This document shows positions 16,354 through 25,298 of a stretch of 64,000 nt of DNA, in pieces. Every line of letters starts with the position of its first letter. Position 1 is the stretch's first letter. A model generated the notes under the pieces. That model did no database searches. It saw only the letters and a program-made list of their open reading frames with translations, and had not been told where the DNA came from. Origin of the DNA: Rhizobiales bacterium GAS188 (GTDB lineage Bacteria > Pseudomonadota > Alphaproteobacteria > Rhizobiales > Beijerinckiaceae); contig FNSS01000001.1 in NCBI GenBank assembly GCA_900104855.1, forward strand, positions 62,001 through 126,000, in the 5' to 3' direction. The position numbers and the translations under genes are program-made.

Positions 16354-18077
16354 ATGCGCCCTCCCACCAATGCGGTCAGGGGATTGCCGAGAGTGACGAT
16401 CTCCTCGCACTCTTCCAACAGGCGCGTATCGACCTGGCGGAATCTATCGGCGGCAAATCGTCGAAAGTCCGTGAAGGCCTCGCGGACCTCCAGCCACTCT
16501 GCCGCCTCCAGCAGTTTGGACAAAGCGCTTCCCGTCGTGACGATCCTCCGCGACCAATCTGCCATCTTGTCTTCCGCGCAAAGGCGCTGAATCACGTCCC
16601 ACGCCTGGCACCAGGTCGCGACGTAAATCTTGCGGCTGCTTTCCGCGTCGACCGAAATATCTTCCAGGCCCCACAGGTGGTGTTCGGCCAACTGCCAGCG
16701 ATTATGTTCGTCGACACGGCCGTGCAATGCATCTTGAAGGCGTTGAAGCGCCAAAACCCCCTCGGTCTGATCGTCCGCCGAGCCCGCGATGGCCTGCGAG
16801 CTCGCAAGATCACGAAAGGCAGTGACGAGTTTGTTCAGTGGCAGATTGGCTGCTTCGTCAACCAGGCGATAATTGATGTTCGCCAATTGGAATCGGACGA
16901 TGTTCCTGATCTGAACAGCCGCGGCGAAGCGGGCATTCGGCTGGCCCGCCAGGGTATTTGTCAGGACGCTCGCGGCCGCGACGATCTCGTCGATCCACCG
17001 CAATTGTTCTTCCTGACCGCCGCGGATGCCCGGCGGCAATTTTCCGGCGCAGTCGCGGGGGCCCCCGCAATCATCCACGACATTTTGGCCTTCCAAAGCA
17101 AGCCAGCGTGACGCGAATGCATCCCGGTCAATCCTCTCGGCTGCCTCCATCATCATCGGCAATTGCTTCTGCCAGCGATGCAGGAAATCGTGCATTCCCT
17201 TGTAGGCCGTCAGCCTTGCGACGCCGTCATTCGCTTTGACAATATCCTCACGCCATCTCGCGACTTTCGCGCCCACCTCGCCGTCATGCAAGACTCGGCT
17301 CAGCTCACCGAGGAAGCCCTCAACCATATTCACATCGTCGCGATAGTCGGGAATGCTGGCCCCATATCCATGGGCGACCAGACTGTCGCGGATAAGCCAG
17401 ATCGGCACGCCTTGCCGTCGAGAAGCCGCAACCCACTTCGGATCGCCATAGTGATGAAGGGCCACGAGCTCATAATCGGCGGTCAGACAAGGAGCGCCGG
17501 AAGAGCCAGGATGTGTCTCGTTCACATAGATGAGCCGATTATTCCGGGGGTTCAGCCCAACGACACCCTTGTCCTGACGATCGGTAACTTTAGGGCCGGT
17601 GAGTGGGTGCTGAATGATGATCAGCGGCGAGTCTTTGGAGAGGTTTGGAGCTTTGGCAGGGATTGTGATCCATCCGCGCTTGCGCCATGCGCCGGGGGCA
17701 GGCCTATTGCCGACGGCGTCATCCAGCTTGAGCAACGCGTAGTCGAGCTCATCTGCCTCCGGCAGCGAGCTCGAGGGATTCGACGTGTTCTCGGCGGCCC
17801 CATAGCGACTCCAATCCAGGCAGGGCGAAGCAACACCAATCGGAGTTCCTGCATCGACACCACCCGTCTCTGCCTCGGCGAAGTCAAAGAGGCAGGACAC
17901 GACAGCGGTGAACTTGTTGTCACCTCCCAAGACTTTCTCGACGACGTGAAAGTTGGTGAGGACGCTGTCAGGCCCGACCAGGAACCCCGTCCCTGTTGGC
18001 TTGCCGTTGATTTCTATTCGGCAAACACTGTCGATGGCACGCGAAGTACGTCCCTTGACCACATTCGCGCCAATCAC
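16350..18077 (-). CDS. Trypsin-like serine protease with helical C-terminal region, first gene of the STAND operon
   Basis: 575 aa. The trypsin-like fold covers about residues 10-230: His in GTGFLVGPDSVLTNFHVV (near 44), Asp in ADELDYALLKLDD (near 112) and Ser in YVNETHPGSSGAPCL (near 193). The remaining 340 residues are helical and unrecognised, a plausible effector-associated/partner-binding region. The GTG at 18077 has GAGGGG about nine bases upstream; an in-frame ATG at 18167 would add 30 Cys/Arg-rich residues. The stop overlaps the nSTAND1 start by four bases, which is strong evidence for a shared function. No signal peptide is present, so it is expected to act in the cytosol. Confidence 0.88.
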   Translation of the reverse strand: MIGANVVKGRTSRAIDSVCRIEINGKPTGTGFLVGPDSVLTNFHVVEKVLGGDNKFTAVVSCLFDFAEAETGGVDAGTPIGVASPCLDWSRYGAAENTSNPSSSLPEADELDYALLKLDDAVGNRPAPGAWRKRGWITIPAKAPNLSKDSPLIIIQHPLTGPKVTDRQDKGVVGLNPRNNRLIYVNETHPGSSGAPCLTADYELVALHHYGDPKWVAASRRQGVPIWLIRDSLVAHGYGASIPDYRDDVNMVEGFLGELSRVLHDGEVGAKVARWREDIVKANDGVARLTAYKGMHDFLHRWQKQLPMMMEAAERIDRDAFASRWLALEGQNVVDDCGGPRDCAGKLPPGIRGGQEEQLRWIDEIVAAASVLTNTLAGQPNARFAAAVQIRNIVRFQLANINYRLVDEAANLPLNKLVTAFRDLASSQAIAGSADDQTEGVLALQRLQDALHGRVDEHNRWQLAEHHLWGLEDISVDAESSRKIYVATWCQAWDVIQRLCAEDKMADWSRRIVTTGSALSKLLEAAEWLEVREAFTDFRRFAADRFRQVDTRLLEECEEIVTLGNPLTALVGGRI

Positions 18078-18835
18078 GACGCGCCCCTCACTTCGCTCCG
18101 AAGGGCGTCTGCGGCTTCCGACTTGGCACCCGACGCAACATTGTGTGCCGCGATGACGGCAGCCCATATGCGCAAGTCGATCCGAGCCGGGACGAAGAGT
18201 TCAAAGCTGAGGCGCATGTCGTTTCGTCCCCCGGTTCGCGCTCAGGCAATCAGCATCACATGATTTCGGGTTGCGCACAAGGTTGCACACGCATTCTTCG
18301 AGTATTCGGCTCTGCGAATTGCAATATCGGCGGCTCCCTCTCAGGTTAACTGAATTGCAGCGGCCAAATGGTCGGCGTTCGCCAAATCCGTCACAAATGT
18401 AACCGGCCGCATGACGGGCCGGACCAGGCTCACGCGAGGGGATCAGATTTCTCGTCGCGGCACGGCCGGCGACGGTTGCGGGGCCCGGCCAGCTCACGAC
18501 ACGCATTGTCGTGTCGGTCGACCCGATTGTCTCTAGCCCGGTTGTTTCGGACCTCGTTGTCTCTGACCAATAATGTCGTCTTGACAACCTGCGCGTGAAG
18601 CGAGCAACCTGCGCCGACTAAGCGGACAGCGCTCGATCGGTCGAGGCGAAGGTGCCAGCGGGGGGCGAGCCGGCGCGAGAATGACACGTCTTCCACCCTT
18701 CATGTGCACGAGAGCGGCGGGTTCCAACGCCCCCCGTCAGCTCGCGGTGGGGCAGTTCTCCCGTTTTCTGATCAGCCTCGCACGATTCCGATCGGGACAA
18801 GCATTCCAATAGTGTAGTTCCGGATTTGTGCGGAT
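18078..18835. other. About 750 bp without a supported gene
   Basis: The interval carries the promoter of the protease/STAND operon at its left and leads into the broken Tlde1-like gene at its right. Around 18,505-18,585 TTGT motifs recur at roughly 15-bp spacing (18527, 18542, 18557, about 18572), giving a degenerate repeat. No RNA gene or credible coding region was found. Confidence 0.4.
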
Positions 18836-20001
18836 ATGGCGCAAATCTTCGAGAGCAGGAAGGTCTTCGATAACAATAGGTGCGTCATGCCGGCCGACAA
18901 CTTGAAGCCAGCCTTGCGAGCCGCGTTGCGGATGCACGAAATTGGCGCAAAGAGCCCGTACCAGCTCTTTTTTGCCGGCAAGGGCAATAGCGGCGCCAGC
19001 TTCGGCTTCATGCAGGGCGATCTTGCCGCCAGGCAGTCGGTCGCGATAACCACCTTCAAGGCAATGCTCGCCGCGCAAGCTATTCCGACAGCAATATAAG
19101 AGCCTATCTCAGGCAACTTTCCGTCCACTTGATCGCCAACCCGCTTTCGAGGGCGGACACGGATATCATCAACACGGCGTTGCAAAATCAGAGTGCTCGC
19201 GTCGACGCGATGGACGAGCAGATCATCGGCAGCGTCTATGCGGACCTCGACAAATGTTCCGCAAAAGCCCAGTCCGCCGGCCGTTCGATCGACCCGAAGC
19301 CCCTGATCTTCATGGCGCTGTGGATCAACATGTCGGGGCCGCCGACCAAGCTGCTGACTTGGCTCTCCGGCGGTGAGCCGAATTTGGGAAGGCCGGTGCC
19401 ACCACCCGGCCAGTTGGTAACGGCTGCGCAGATGGAGACCTATCTGAGGGCCACGGACTACTACTTGGCCAATCCCGGGAACATTCCCCATCTCCTCGAG
19501 GCGGTCGCGGCCGGGGCAGCGCTCCTGCCGGGTGCGGGCGCGGCCGGCGCCGCTTTGGCTGCCGCGGCCGAATTGGGTGCCGCGCCCTACGCCATGCCGG
19601 TCGGCGGCGGGGACCACCTCGTCTATGAGCAGGCCACCGGAATCCTCCTCACCTGCGAGGGCGGCAGATATGACACGCTGGCGGTTGGATATTCCGGGTC
19701 GCTGTCCAAGCACGGCAAGAACGACCCCGACCAGCAATGTGTCCGGGGCGTCGGTCCGCTCCCTTGCGGCAGCTATACCGTCGGCCCGCCAGGACCCGGC
19801 CCCTCTCCCTATTCGCTAGCGCTGACCCCCGATCCGACAAACGACATGTGCGGCCGCAGCGGCTTTCTTATCCACGGCGATTCTTTGCAACATCCGGGCG
19901 ATGCATCCGATGGCTGCATCATTCTCAAGATAAGCGAACGCAGCGCGATCGTCGCCACAGGTCTCAAGACGCTCGTGGTCGTGGCCCGCATCTCCGCCTG
20001 A
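18836..20001 (+). pseudogene. Tlde1-like (DUF2778, L,D-transpeptidase-fold) protein gene, frameshifted near 19,093
   Basis: Two frames join into one protein of about 385 residues. The first (18836 to a TAA at 19097) encodes GNSGASFGFMQGDLAARQSVAITTF, a lysozyme/peptidoglycan-binding-like segment; the second resumes as NIRAYLRQLSVHLIANPLS and continues to 20001. Adding one base near 19,093 restores a continuous reading. The C-terminal domain has a catalytic-type FLIHGDSLQHPGDASDGCIIL motif (HGD then SDGC) of Tlde1/L,D-transpeptidases. An Ala/Gly-rich hydrophobic linker (AAVAAGAALLPGAGAAGAAL) precedes it. It may be a real pseudogene or a sequence error. The function would be peptidoglycan modification or attack. 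Confidence 0.75.
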
Positions 20002-20110
20002 ATGGAGGCTTCGATGGCATGACCCCTGCGCCGAAGCAACGCCTCGTTGTGCAAACCAGGAATATGCCGCGATCGAGAATAGGCCCTAGAACTGAGTTGG
20101 GGAGGAGACC

Positions 20111-21615
20111 ATGCGAGATTCTGCTCTTGACGAAGCATTGACGGCAATTGGCTACGCCAAAGTGATCGTGGCGTTGCATCCTGGCGACGGCGGCGCGCCG
20201 ATCGGCGCTGCGGTCGCTGCCATGGCGAGCACGGCCGCAATCCCGCGCCGGCCATCGGCAGGGGCTCGCAGGGGGGTGGCCGTCACTGCGAGCGCCGCTT
20301 CCTCCCTTGAATTGGACCTGCAGCAGCATTTCATCGTGCCGAACGAGGCGCAGCCCTTGAGCCTCGCCGCCGCCGTTCTCCGAACCGACGTCACGGCATC
20401 CAGGCGATCCAAAGCAGCATCCAAGCAACCCAAATCGGCAAGTCCGAGATTGATGCGCATGTATCCGCATTTGCGGCTCGCCATCGGCTATGTGAACAAT
20501 GGAGGCGCCACTGCCCTCGAAGCCGACAGCCGCGTCGCCTCGGTGGTCAAGGCGCCTGAGCTCAGCCTGATCCGCCCGGTGGCAGCCCGGCCGGCAGCGC
20601 CCGGGAAGGTCACGAGTTGGGGGATCCTGCGCCTCGGTGCCGATAAGCTCTGGGCGGCCGGCTTCGAAGGCGAAGGCGTCGTCGTCGGGCATCTCGACAC
20701 CGGCGTCGATGGGTCGCATCCGGCGCTCGCCGGCGCGATTGCGGCATTCGCCGAATTCGACATGACGGGCGAACTCGTGCCCGGCGCCCAACCGCGGGAT
20801 AGCGCTCAGCACGGAACCCACACGGCGGGCACGATCGTCGGGCGTTCCGGGCCGAAGGGCTCGTTCGGCGTCGCGCCGAAGGCGAAGCTGGCGAGCGGCA
20901 TGGTGATCGAGGGCGGCCAGACGATCGATCGCATCCTGTCCGGCATGGACTGGATGGTCGAGCAGGGCTGCCACATTCTGAGCATGTCGTTGGGCTTGCG
21001 TGGCTACACCCCGGCGTTCCAAACCGTCATCGATTCCCTTCGCGCCGCCGGAGTCCTGCCGGTCATAGCCGTAGGGAATGAGGGCCCGCTGACAAGTCGT
21101 TCCCCGGGAAATTATGCGAACGTCGTCTCTATCGGCGCAGCTCGGATCAAGTCGCAGGCTTTTCGAGCAGCCAGACCTTCAATCGTCCCGACGAACCGCT
21201 CGTTCCCTCGCTCGTTGCGCCAGGCGTCGGGGTGGTGTCGTGCATCCCCAACGGGGGATTTGCCGAAATGGACGGCACCTCGATGGCAACCCCCCATATC
21301 GCCGGTCTGGCGGCGCTGCTCTTAGGGGCAAAGCCGGATGCGACCGTGGACCAGCTCGCGCAGGCCATCCTCGATTCCTGCCGGCGGCCGAGCGGCATGC
21401 CGCAGGATCGCGCCAATCGCGGCGTTCCGGACGCGGCCTTGGCATTCAAGATCCTGACGCCGACCGCAGGAGTTGCGCTGGGAGCGAGGCGGACGTCGAA
21501 GACGGCCCGCAAAAAGGCCGTAAGAGGCGCAAAACCGGCCAAGATCCGGGTGAAAGGGCCGAAAACGCCAACAAAGCGCCCCGCCGCAGCCGGACGAGCC
21601 CGTCGCAAGCCGTGA
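20111..21615 (+). pseudogene. Second subtilisin-like protease (S8) gene, frameshifted near 21,152
   Basis: The first frame (from the ATG at 20111, SD GGGGAGGAG) encodes a 180-residue N-terminal region, then the Asp motif VVVGHLDTGVDGSHPAL and His motif SAQHGTHTAGTIVG, up to NVVSIGAARIKS. It then loses homology, and the next frame continues exactly with AGFSSSQTFNRPDEPLVPS and the Ser motif EMDGTSMATPHIAGLAALL through to a Lys/Arg-rich tail (TSKTARKKAVRG) ending at 21615. One missing G near 21,152 explains the break. If it is an assembly error, the protein is about 501 aa with a full triad; if real, the protease lacks its Ser. Confidence 0.85.
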
Positions 21616-21701
21616 ACGGATCCGGAGACGGTCTCCACCGCTTTTCTTTTCGTACGCCGCTCCCATATTTTGTATAGCGGCGCGTGCCGAGAGGAATGTC
21701 G

Positions 21702-22055
21702 ATGGAAAGCGATAAACCGTCTTCCGAATGGACGCCTGAATCTGTCGGGCGGCGTCTGAAGGAGAGCGCCGGCCCGGGGCAGATGGCGAGCGCACAGGTC
21801 TTTTTCAACGAAAGCGTGCCTGCCGACCAACTGTCTGAGGTCGCGAGCAAAGCGATCGAGGAAGCGACGGCCAAGATCGGCGGTCAAGGCGGCGTCACCA
21901 TGGGCAGGATACACAAGCTGGCGAAGTCGGTATCGGTCAGCGGCGACCCGGACATCATCGCCGAGCTCCAGAGCCTGGCGCCGGTCAAATCCGTGCTTCC
22001 GTCGCAGATCGACGACATCTACCCCAAGCCGGTCAGGGTCAAACCGCTCCCATAG
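21702..22055 (+). CDS. Small propeptide/inhibitor I9-like protein next to the subtilase
   Basis: 117 aa. After a short polar lead, AQVFFNESVPADQLSEVASKAIEEA, GRIHKLAKSVSVSGDPDIIAELQSL and APVKSVLPSQIDDIYPKPVR follow the pattern of subtilisin propeptides and I9 inhibitors (beta strand, helix, the V.SV strand, then a final VKSVLPSQ-type strand). GAGAGG lies seven bases before the ATG at 21702; GTG 21684 and ATG 21696 are also in frame. It starts 86 bp after the subtilase, so a trans-acting folding aid or inhibitor of that enzyme is the natural guess. The assignment rests on pattern only. Confidence 0.55.
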   Translation: MESDKPSSEWTPESVGRRLKESAGPGQMASAQVFFNESVPADQLSEVASKAIEEATAKIGGQGGVTMGRIHKLAKSVSVSGDPDIIAELQSLAPVKSVLPSQIDDIYPKPVRVKPLP

Positions 22056-22402
22056 CTCCGGGCGCGTGTCGGGGAACTGGGACAAGTTACGCCGGGACGA
22101 AACTCGACCGCTTCGGCACGAGCCAGCCGAAGCGCGGATTGGAGTACGTCCGGGTTTGACCACGAAACGCGGCCCAATAGACTGGCCCGCAGGGGTGGGA
22201 GGCAGCCGTTCCCGATTTCGAGACAGCCCATGCAGGCTGCGGCATTGTTGTTCGGATCGAAAGCCTTAATGGGTGCGCGTCTGCTTATTTTTTGAGCTTG
22301 ACGGGTGCCTACTGTCGCGGACTCTGCTGCCGCCAACGAACGCGAATTTCAGGTTTCCGTAACTGTAAAAAAAGTCGTCCTGCGATCCATATGTGAGGTA
22401 CA
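22056..22402. other. About 350 bp without a recognised feature
   Basis: The region is less GC-rich than the flanking genes (for example the poly-T stretch near 22,286 and the poly-A near 22,370). It separates the I9-like gene from the CHAT remnant. I see no gene, RNA or clear hairpin terminator; it probably contains debris of the CHAT gene's lost surroundings. Confidence 0.35.
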
Positions 22403-22684
22403 CTACCTCCTTGCCGCGCTGGAAAGCATCATACCCTCGCCGAGATAATGATAGAATGTCGTAGCAAATTCGCGTGCAGCGACATCCAGGACGGCGCCGG
22501 TCGTCCCAATCACCGCCCTGACCGCGCGCCGTATCTTACTTGCTTGGGCTGCCGTGAAACAGCCGTTCAGCACCACCAAATCGACGCCCTTGCGCAACAG
22601 GAATCTGCGCAGACTATCGCCCGCGACGATCGTGGATCCCCCCACCCTGTTCTCGAACACAATGCCGGCGTCGCCGCCATGCAC
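22403..22684 (-). pseudogene. CHAT-domain (caspase-like) protease remnant
   Basis: The 93-residue frame carries the C-terminal half of a CHAT domain: AVHGGDAGIVFENRVGG (catalytic-type His), then GVDLVVLNGCFTAAQA (catalytic Cys in NGC), AVIGTTGAVLDVAAREFATTFYHYLGEG. The part that should precede the His is absent: the frame meets a TAG about 20 bases upstream and nothing recognisable follows. A stand-alone product would therefore lack half of the fold. CHAT proteases are standard effectors of STAND/EAD conflict systems, so the remnant fits the neighbouring protease/NTPase operon. Confidence 0.75.
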
Positions 22685-22758
22685 GGCCTTGGTCGCCTAT
22701 GTCTAGGCGATGGCCACGCTCACCTAGCCAAAGAGGCTCGTGATCGTCCGTCATGCCT

Positions 22759-24375
22759 TCATGAGGCGCGCCATGAGCCACGCAGCGCCGCGGCCCTCTG
22801 CGCCAGCTCGCCCTTCTTGACCTTGCGAGTCGGCGTCATCGGCATCTCGTCGATGATCTCGAGATGTTCCGGCCACCGCGTCTTGGCGATCCCTTGGTTG
22901 GCGAGATGGGCGCAGACATCGCCAAGGCTCGGCCGGCGCGCGGCCTCCCGCGGCACGAGGAAACAGCAGGCACGTTCGCCGAGCACCGGATCCGGCATCG
23001 GCACGATGGCGCAGCTTGCGACATCCGGATGTCGCGCAATCGCAGCTTCGATGTCGACCGGGTTGAACTTGACACCACCGCGATTGATCAATTCCTTGAC
23101 GCGCCCGGTGATGCGAATATGGCCGTGCGCATCGATCCGCGCGAGGTCGCCGCTGCGAAACCAGCCATCGGCCGTGAAGGCTTCGGCGCTTGCCGCACCA
23201 TCGTCGAGATAGGCGTCAAATACGGAGGCGCCTTTGACCTGCAGCTCCCCCTCCCCGCCCGATGCCCCGTCATCGGCGACGCGCAGCTCGGTCGCCGGGC
23301 TCGCCCGGCCGGCGGATGAGAGACGAAGCTCGAGAGCGTCACCAGGTCTGGTGAAGGCGCCCGCCTGCAATTCGCTCATGCCCCAGAGCTGATGCACCTC
23401 ACCATGCGGCAGGCGATCCTGGACGGCGCGAGCGAGATCTTGCGGGCAAACGCTTCCCGATATCTGCACCATGGCAAGCGAAGCGAGCCGCTCCACGGTC
23501 AGCAAGCCGGCGTTCAGGCAAGCCGCCATATGGGCCGGCGCCACGAACAACGCCGTCGGGCGACAGATATCGAGCGCAGATGCCAGCGCCTCCGGTGTGA
23601 AGCCTGGAAGAATGGCGGTCGTCGCACCGACGGCAAATGCGAGATTGAGGGTGAACAGGCCGTAGAGATGCGTGAAAGGCGCGGCGGTCAGCAATGTCGA
23701 AGAGGCGCCGATCCCAAGCTCGCTCGCGCTCAAGCGCGCATTGGCGAGATATTTGCGGTAAGGCACCGGCACGCCCTTCGGCGCGGCGCTGGTGCCGGAC
23801 GTGTAGAGCAGCAGGAAGCGGTCGGAGGCGGCCGCGCGCGGCACTGCCGGCATGGGCCGATCCGTCGAGGCCGGAAAGCTCACCGCACCGTCGACCCGGT
23901 CTCCGACGCTGATGATATGGGACAGCGAGGGAAGATGCGATCGCAGCGACAGCATCGTCTCGGCCGGCGCGAAATCCTTCATGCGGGCGAGACAGATGAC
24001 GGCTTTCGCCCCGCCATGGCGCAGCAACGGCTCGATCTCGGCTGACCGATAGGGCATGTGGAGCGTCTGCAGGGTCGCGCCGACATAGCCTGCCGCGAGA
24101 TAGGTCGAGATGAATTCGACACCGTTCGGCAGCTGGGCCGCGATCACATCGCCTCGCCGCAGCCCGAGCTCATGCAGGACGGCCGCGAGCGAGCTCGCTC
24201 GCCGGTGCAGCTCGGCATAGGTGATGCGTTCGTCACCGAGGCGGATCGCTGCCCGGTCCGGAGCTTCGCTCGCCCAGCGCTCGATCCAGTCGCGGAGAAC
24301 CTCCTCGCCCCAGACGCTCTCCCATGAAGGATCGGCGCCCGGCGCGAACGATCCCTGAGATTTGGGAGCCCGCAT
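22759..24375 (-). CDS. AMP-forming acyl-CoA synthetase/ligase (ANL superfamily)
   Basis: 538 aa. Adenylation motifs: LLLYTSGTSAAPKGVPV (phosphate loop), QLWGMSELQAGAF, GWFRSGDLARIDAHGHIRITGR and ELINRGGVKFNPVDIE (hinge), and the C-terminal lysine in TPTRKVKKGEL. It would activate a carboxylic acid to its CoA ester with ATP; the substrate cannot be read from sequence. It starts eight bases after the GST gene, on the same strand, and the benzoylformate decarboxylase lies upstream, so an aromatic or hydroxy acid substrate is plausible but inferred. Confidence 0.93.
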   Translation of the reverse strand: MRAPKSQGSFAPGADPSWESVWGEEVLRDWIERWASEAPDRAAIRLGDERITYAELHRRASSLAAVLHELGLRRGDVIAAQLPNGVEFISTYLAAGYVGATLQTLHMPYRSAEIEPLLRHGGAKAVICLARMKDFAPAETMLSLRSHLPSLSHIISVGDRVDGAVSFPASTDRPMPAVPRAAASDRFLLLYTSGTSAAPKGVPVPYRKYLANARLSASELGIGASSTLLTAAPFTHLYGLFTLNLAFAVGATTAILPGFTPEALASALDICRPTALFVAPAHMAACLNAGLLTVERLASLAMVQISGSVCPQDLARAVQDRLPHGEVHQLWGMSELQAGAFTRPGDALELRLSSAGRASPATELRVADDGASGGEGELQVKGASVFDAYLDDGAASAEAFTADGWFRSGDLARIDAHGHIRITGRVKELINRGGVKFNPVDIEAAIARHPDVASCAIVPMPDPVLGERACCFLVPREAARRPSLGDVCAHLANQGIAKTRWPEHLEIIDEMPMTPTRKVKKGELAQRAAALRGSWRAS

Positions 24376-24383
24376 GCCGCGCC

Positions 24384-25088
24384 TCAGGCTGGTCCCGGCG
24401 AGCCGATGCGAGCAGGCGCCGAGCGCGCCGAGCCGCCATGCAGGCCGAGCATGCGCTCACGCCAGGCGGAAACCGGATCGCTGCCGTCGAGAACTTCGTA
24501 AGCGCTCACGATCCGCGCCCATTGGAACAGGCTGAAGAGCGCATAATCGGCGTAGCCTGGCGCTGCACCCGACAGGAATTCATGCTTGGCGAGCGTCACG
24601 CGGACCGGATCGAGGAGCCGCCGGAACGAAAGGATCTCCTTGTCGCGCCCCGCGCTCAGCTCTTCGAGCGTGCGCTTGAATGCCGCTTCGATCTGACGGC
24701 GCAAATGCGTGCCATCCTCGGCATCGACGATCCCCATCACGTCGATCATCAGCAAAGGCACGAGTCTCGGCACCAATTGGCGATCGACGAAGCCCGCGAC
24801 GAAGCGGGAAAGCGCACGAGCGCTCGGGCCATCGAACAAGGGCGGGTCGGGATATCGGTCGTCGAGATGCTCGGCGATCCTCCAGGAATCGACGATCACT
24901 GCCTCGCCGTCCCGCAGGATCGGCACCTTGTCCTGGCCGCTGAAGGCGATCGGCGCCTTGTCGCTGACGCGCACAGGGACAAGCTCGGGCTCGAGCTTCT
25001 TATGCGCCAGCGCCAGTCTCGCCCGCCAGGAGAACAGGCTGTAGCGCCGGTCCTCGAGCCCGCCAAGTTCGTACAGCGTCAAGCTCAT
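24384..25088 (-). CDS. Glutathione S-transferase family protein
   Basis: 234 aa. The N-terminal thioredoxin-like domain (MSLTLYELGGLEDRRYSLFSWRARLAL, DKVPILRDGEAVIVDSWRIAEHL with the cis-Pro and the Glu/Asp-Ser glutathione-binding motif) is followed by an all-helical C-terminal domain (FLSGAAPGYADYALFSLFQWAR). GGGAGA precedes the ATG at 25088; a longer frame to 25154 has no homology. It sits between the ThDP decarboxylase and the acyl-CoA ligase in one leftward cluster. The pattern is like beta-etherase/GST-type enzymes of aromatic catabolism, but the substrate is unknown. Confidence 0.88.
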   Translation of the reverse strand: MSLTLYELGGLEDRRYSLFSWRARLALAHKKLEPELVPVRVSDKAPIAFSGQDKVPILRDGEAVIVDSWRIAEHLDDRYPDPPLFDGPSARALSRFVAGFVDRQLVPRLVPLLMIDVMGIVDAEDGTHLRRQIEAAFKRTLEELSAGRDKEILSFRRLLDPVRVTLAKHEFLSGAAPGYADYALFSLFQWARIVSAYEVLDGSDPVSAWRERMLGLHGGSARSAPARIGSPGPA

Positions 25089-25298
25089 CCCATCTCCCGG
25101 CACAGGCGGGCGGACCTTCAGGCGATCTGTCCGCCCCAGGATCCGAAACCTCACAGAAGCACAGGTCTCGCGTTCCCGCCAATTCCCGCCGCGGATCGCT
25201 TCAGGCCACCCGCGGCGTCATCGCTGGCATTGGGAATGCAGCTTCCCGATGATGGCGTGTCGATGACGATGGCTTTTCGTGCTGCGGCCGCAAGCCAA

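Noticed and set aside
18772-19737. 321-residue minus-strand frame opposite the Tlde1-like gene
   Set aside because: It appears because the real gene is broken there. The plus strand carries recognisable domain sequence in two frames; the minus strand does not.
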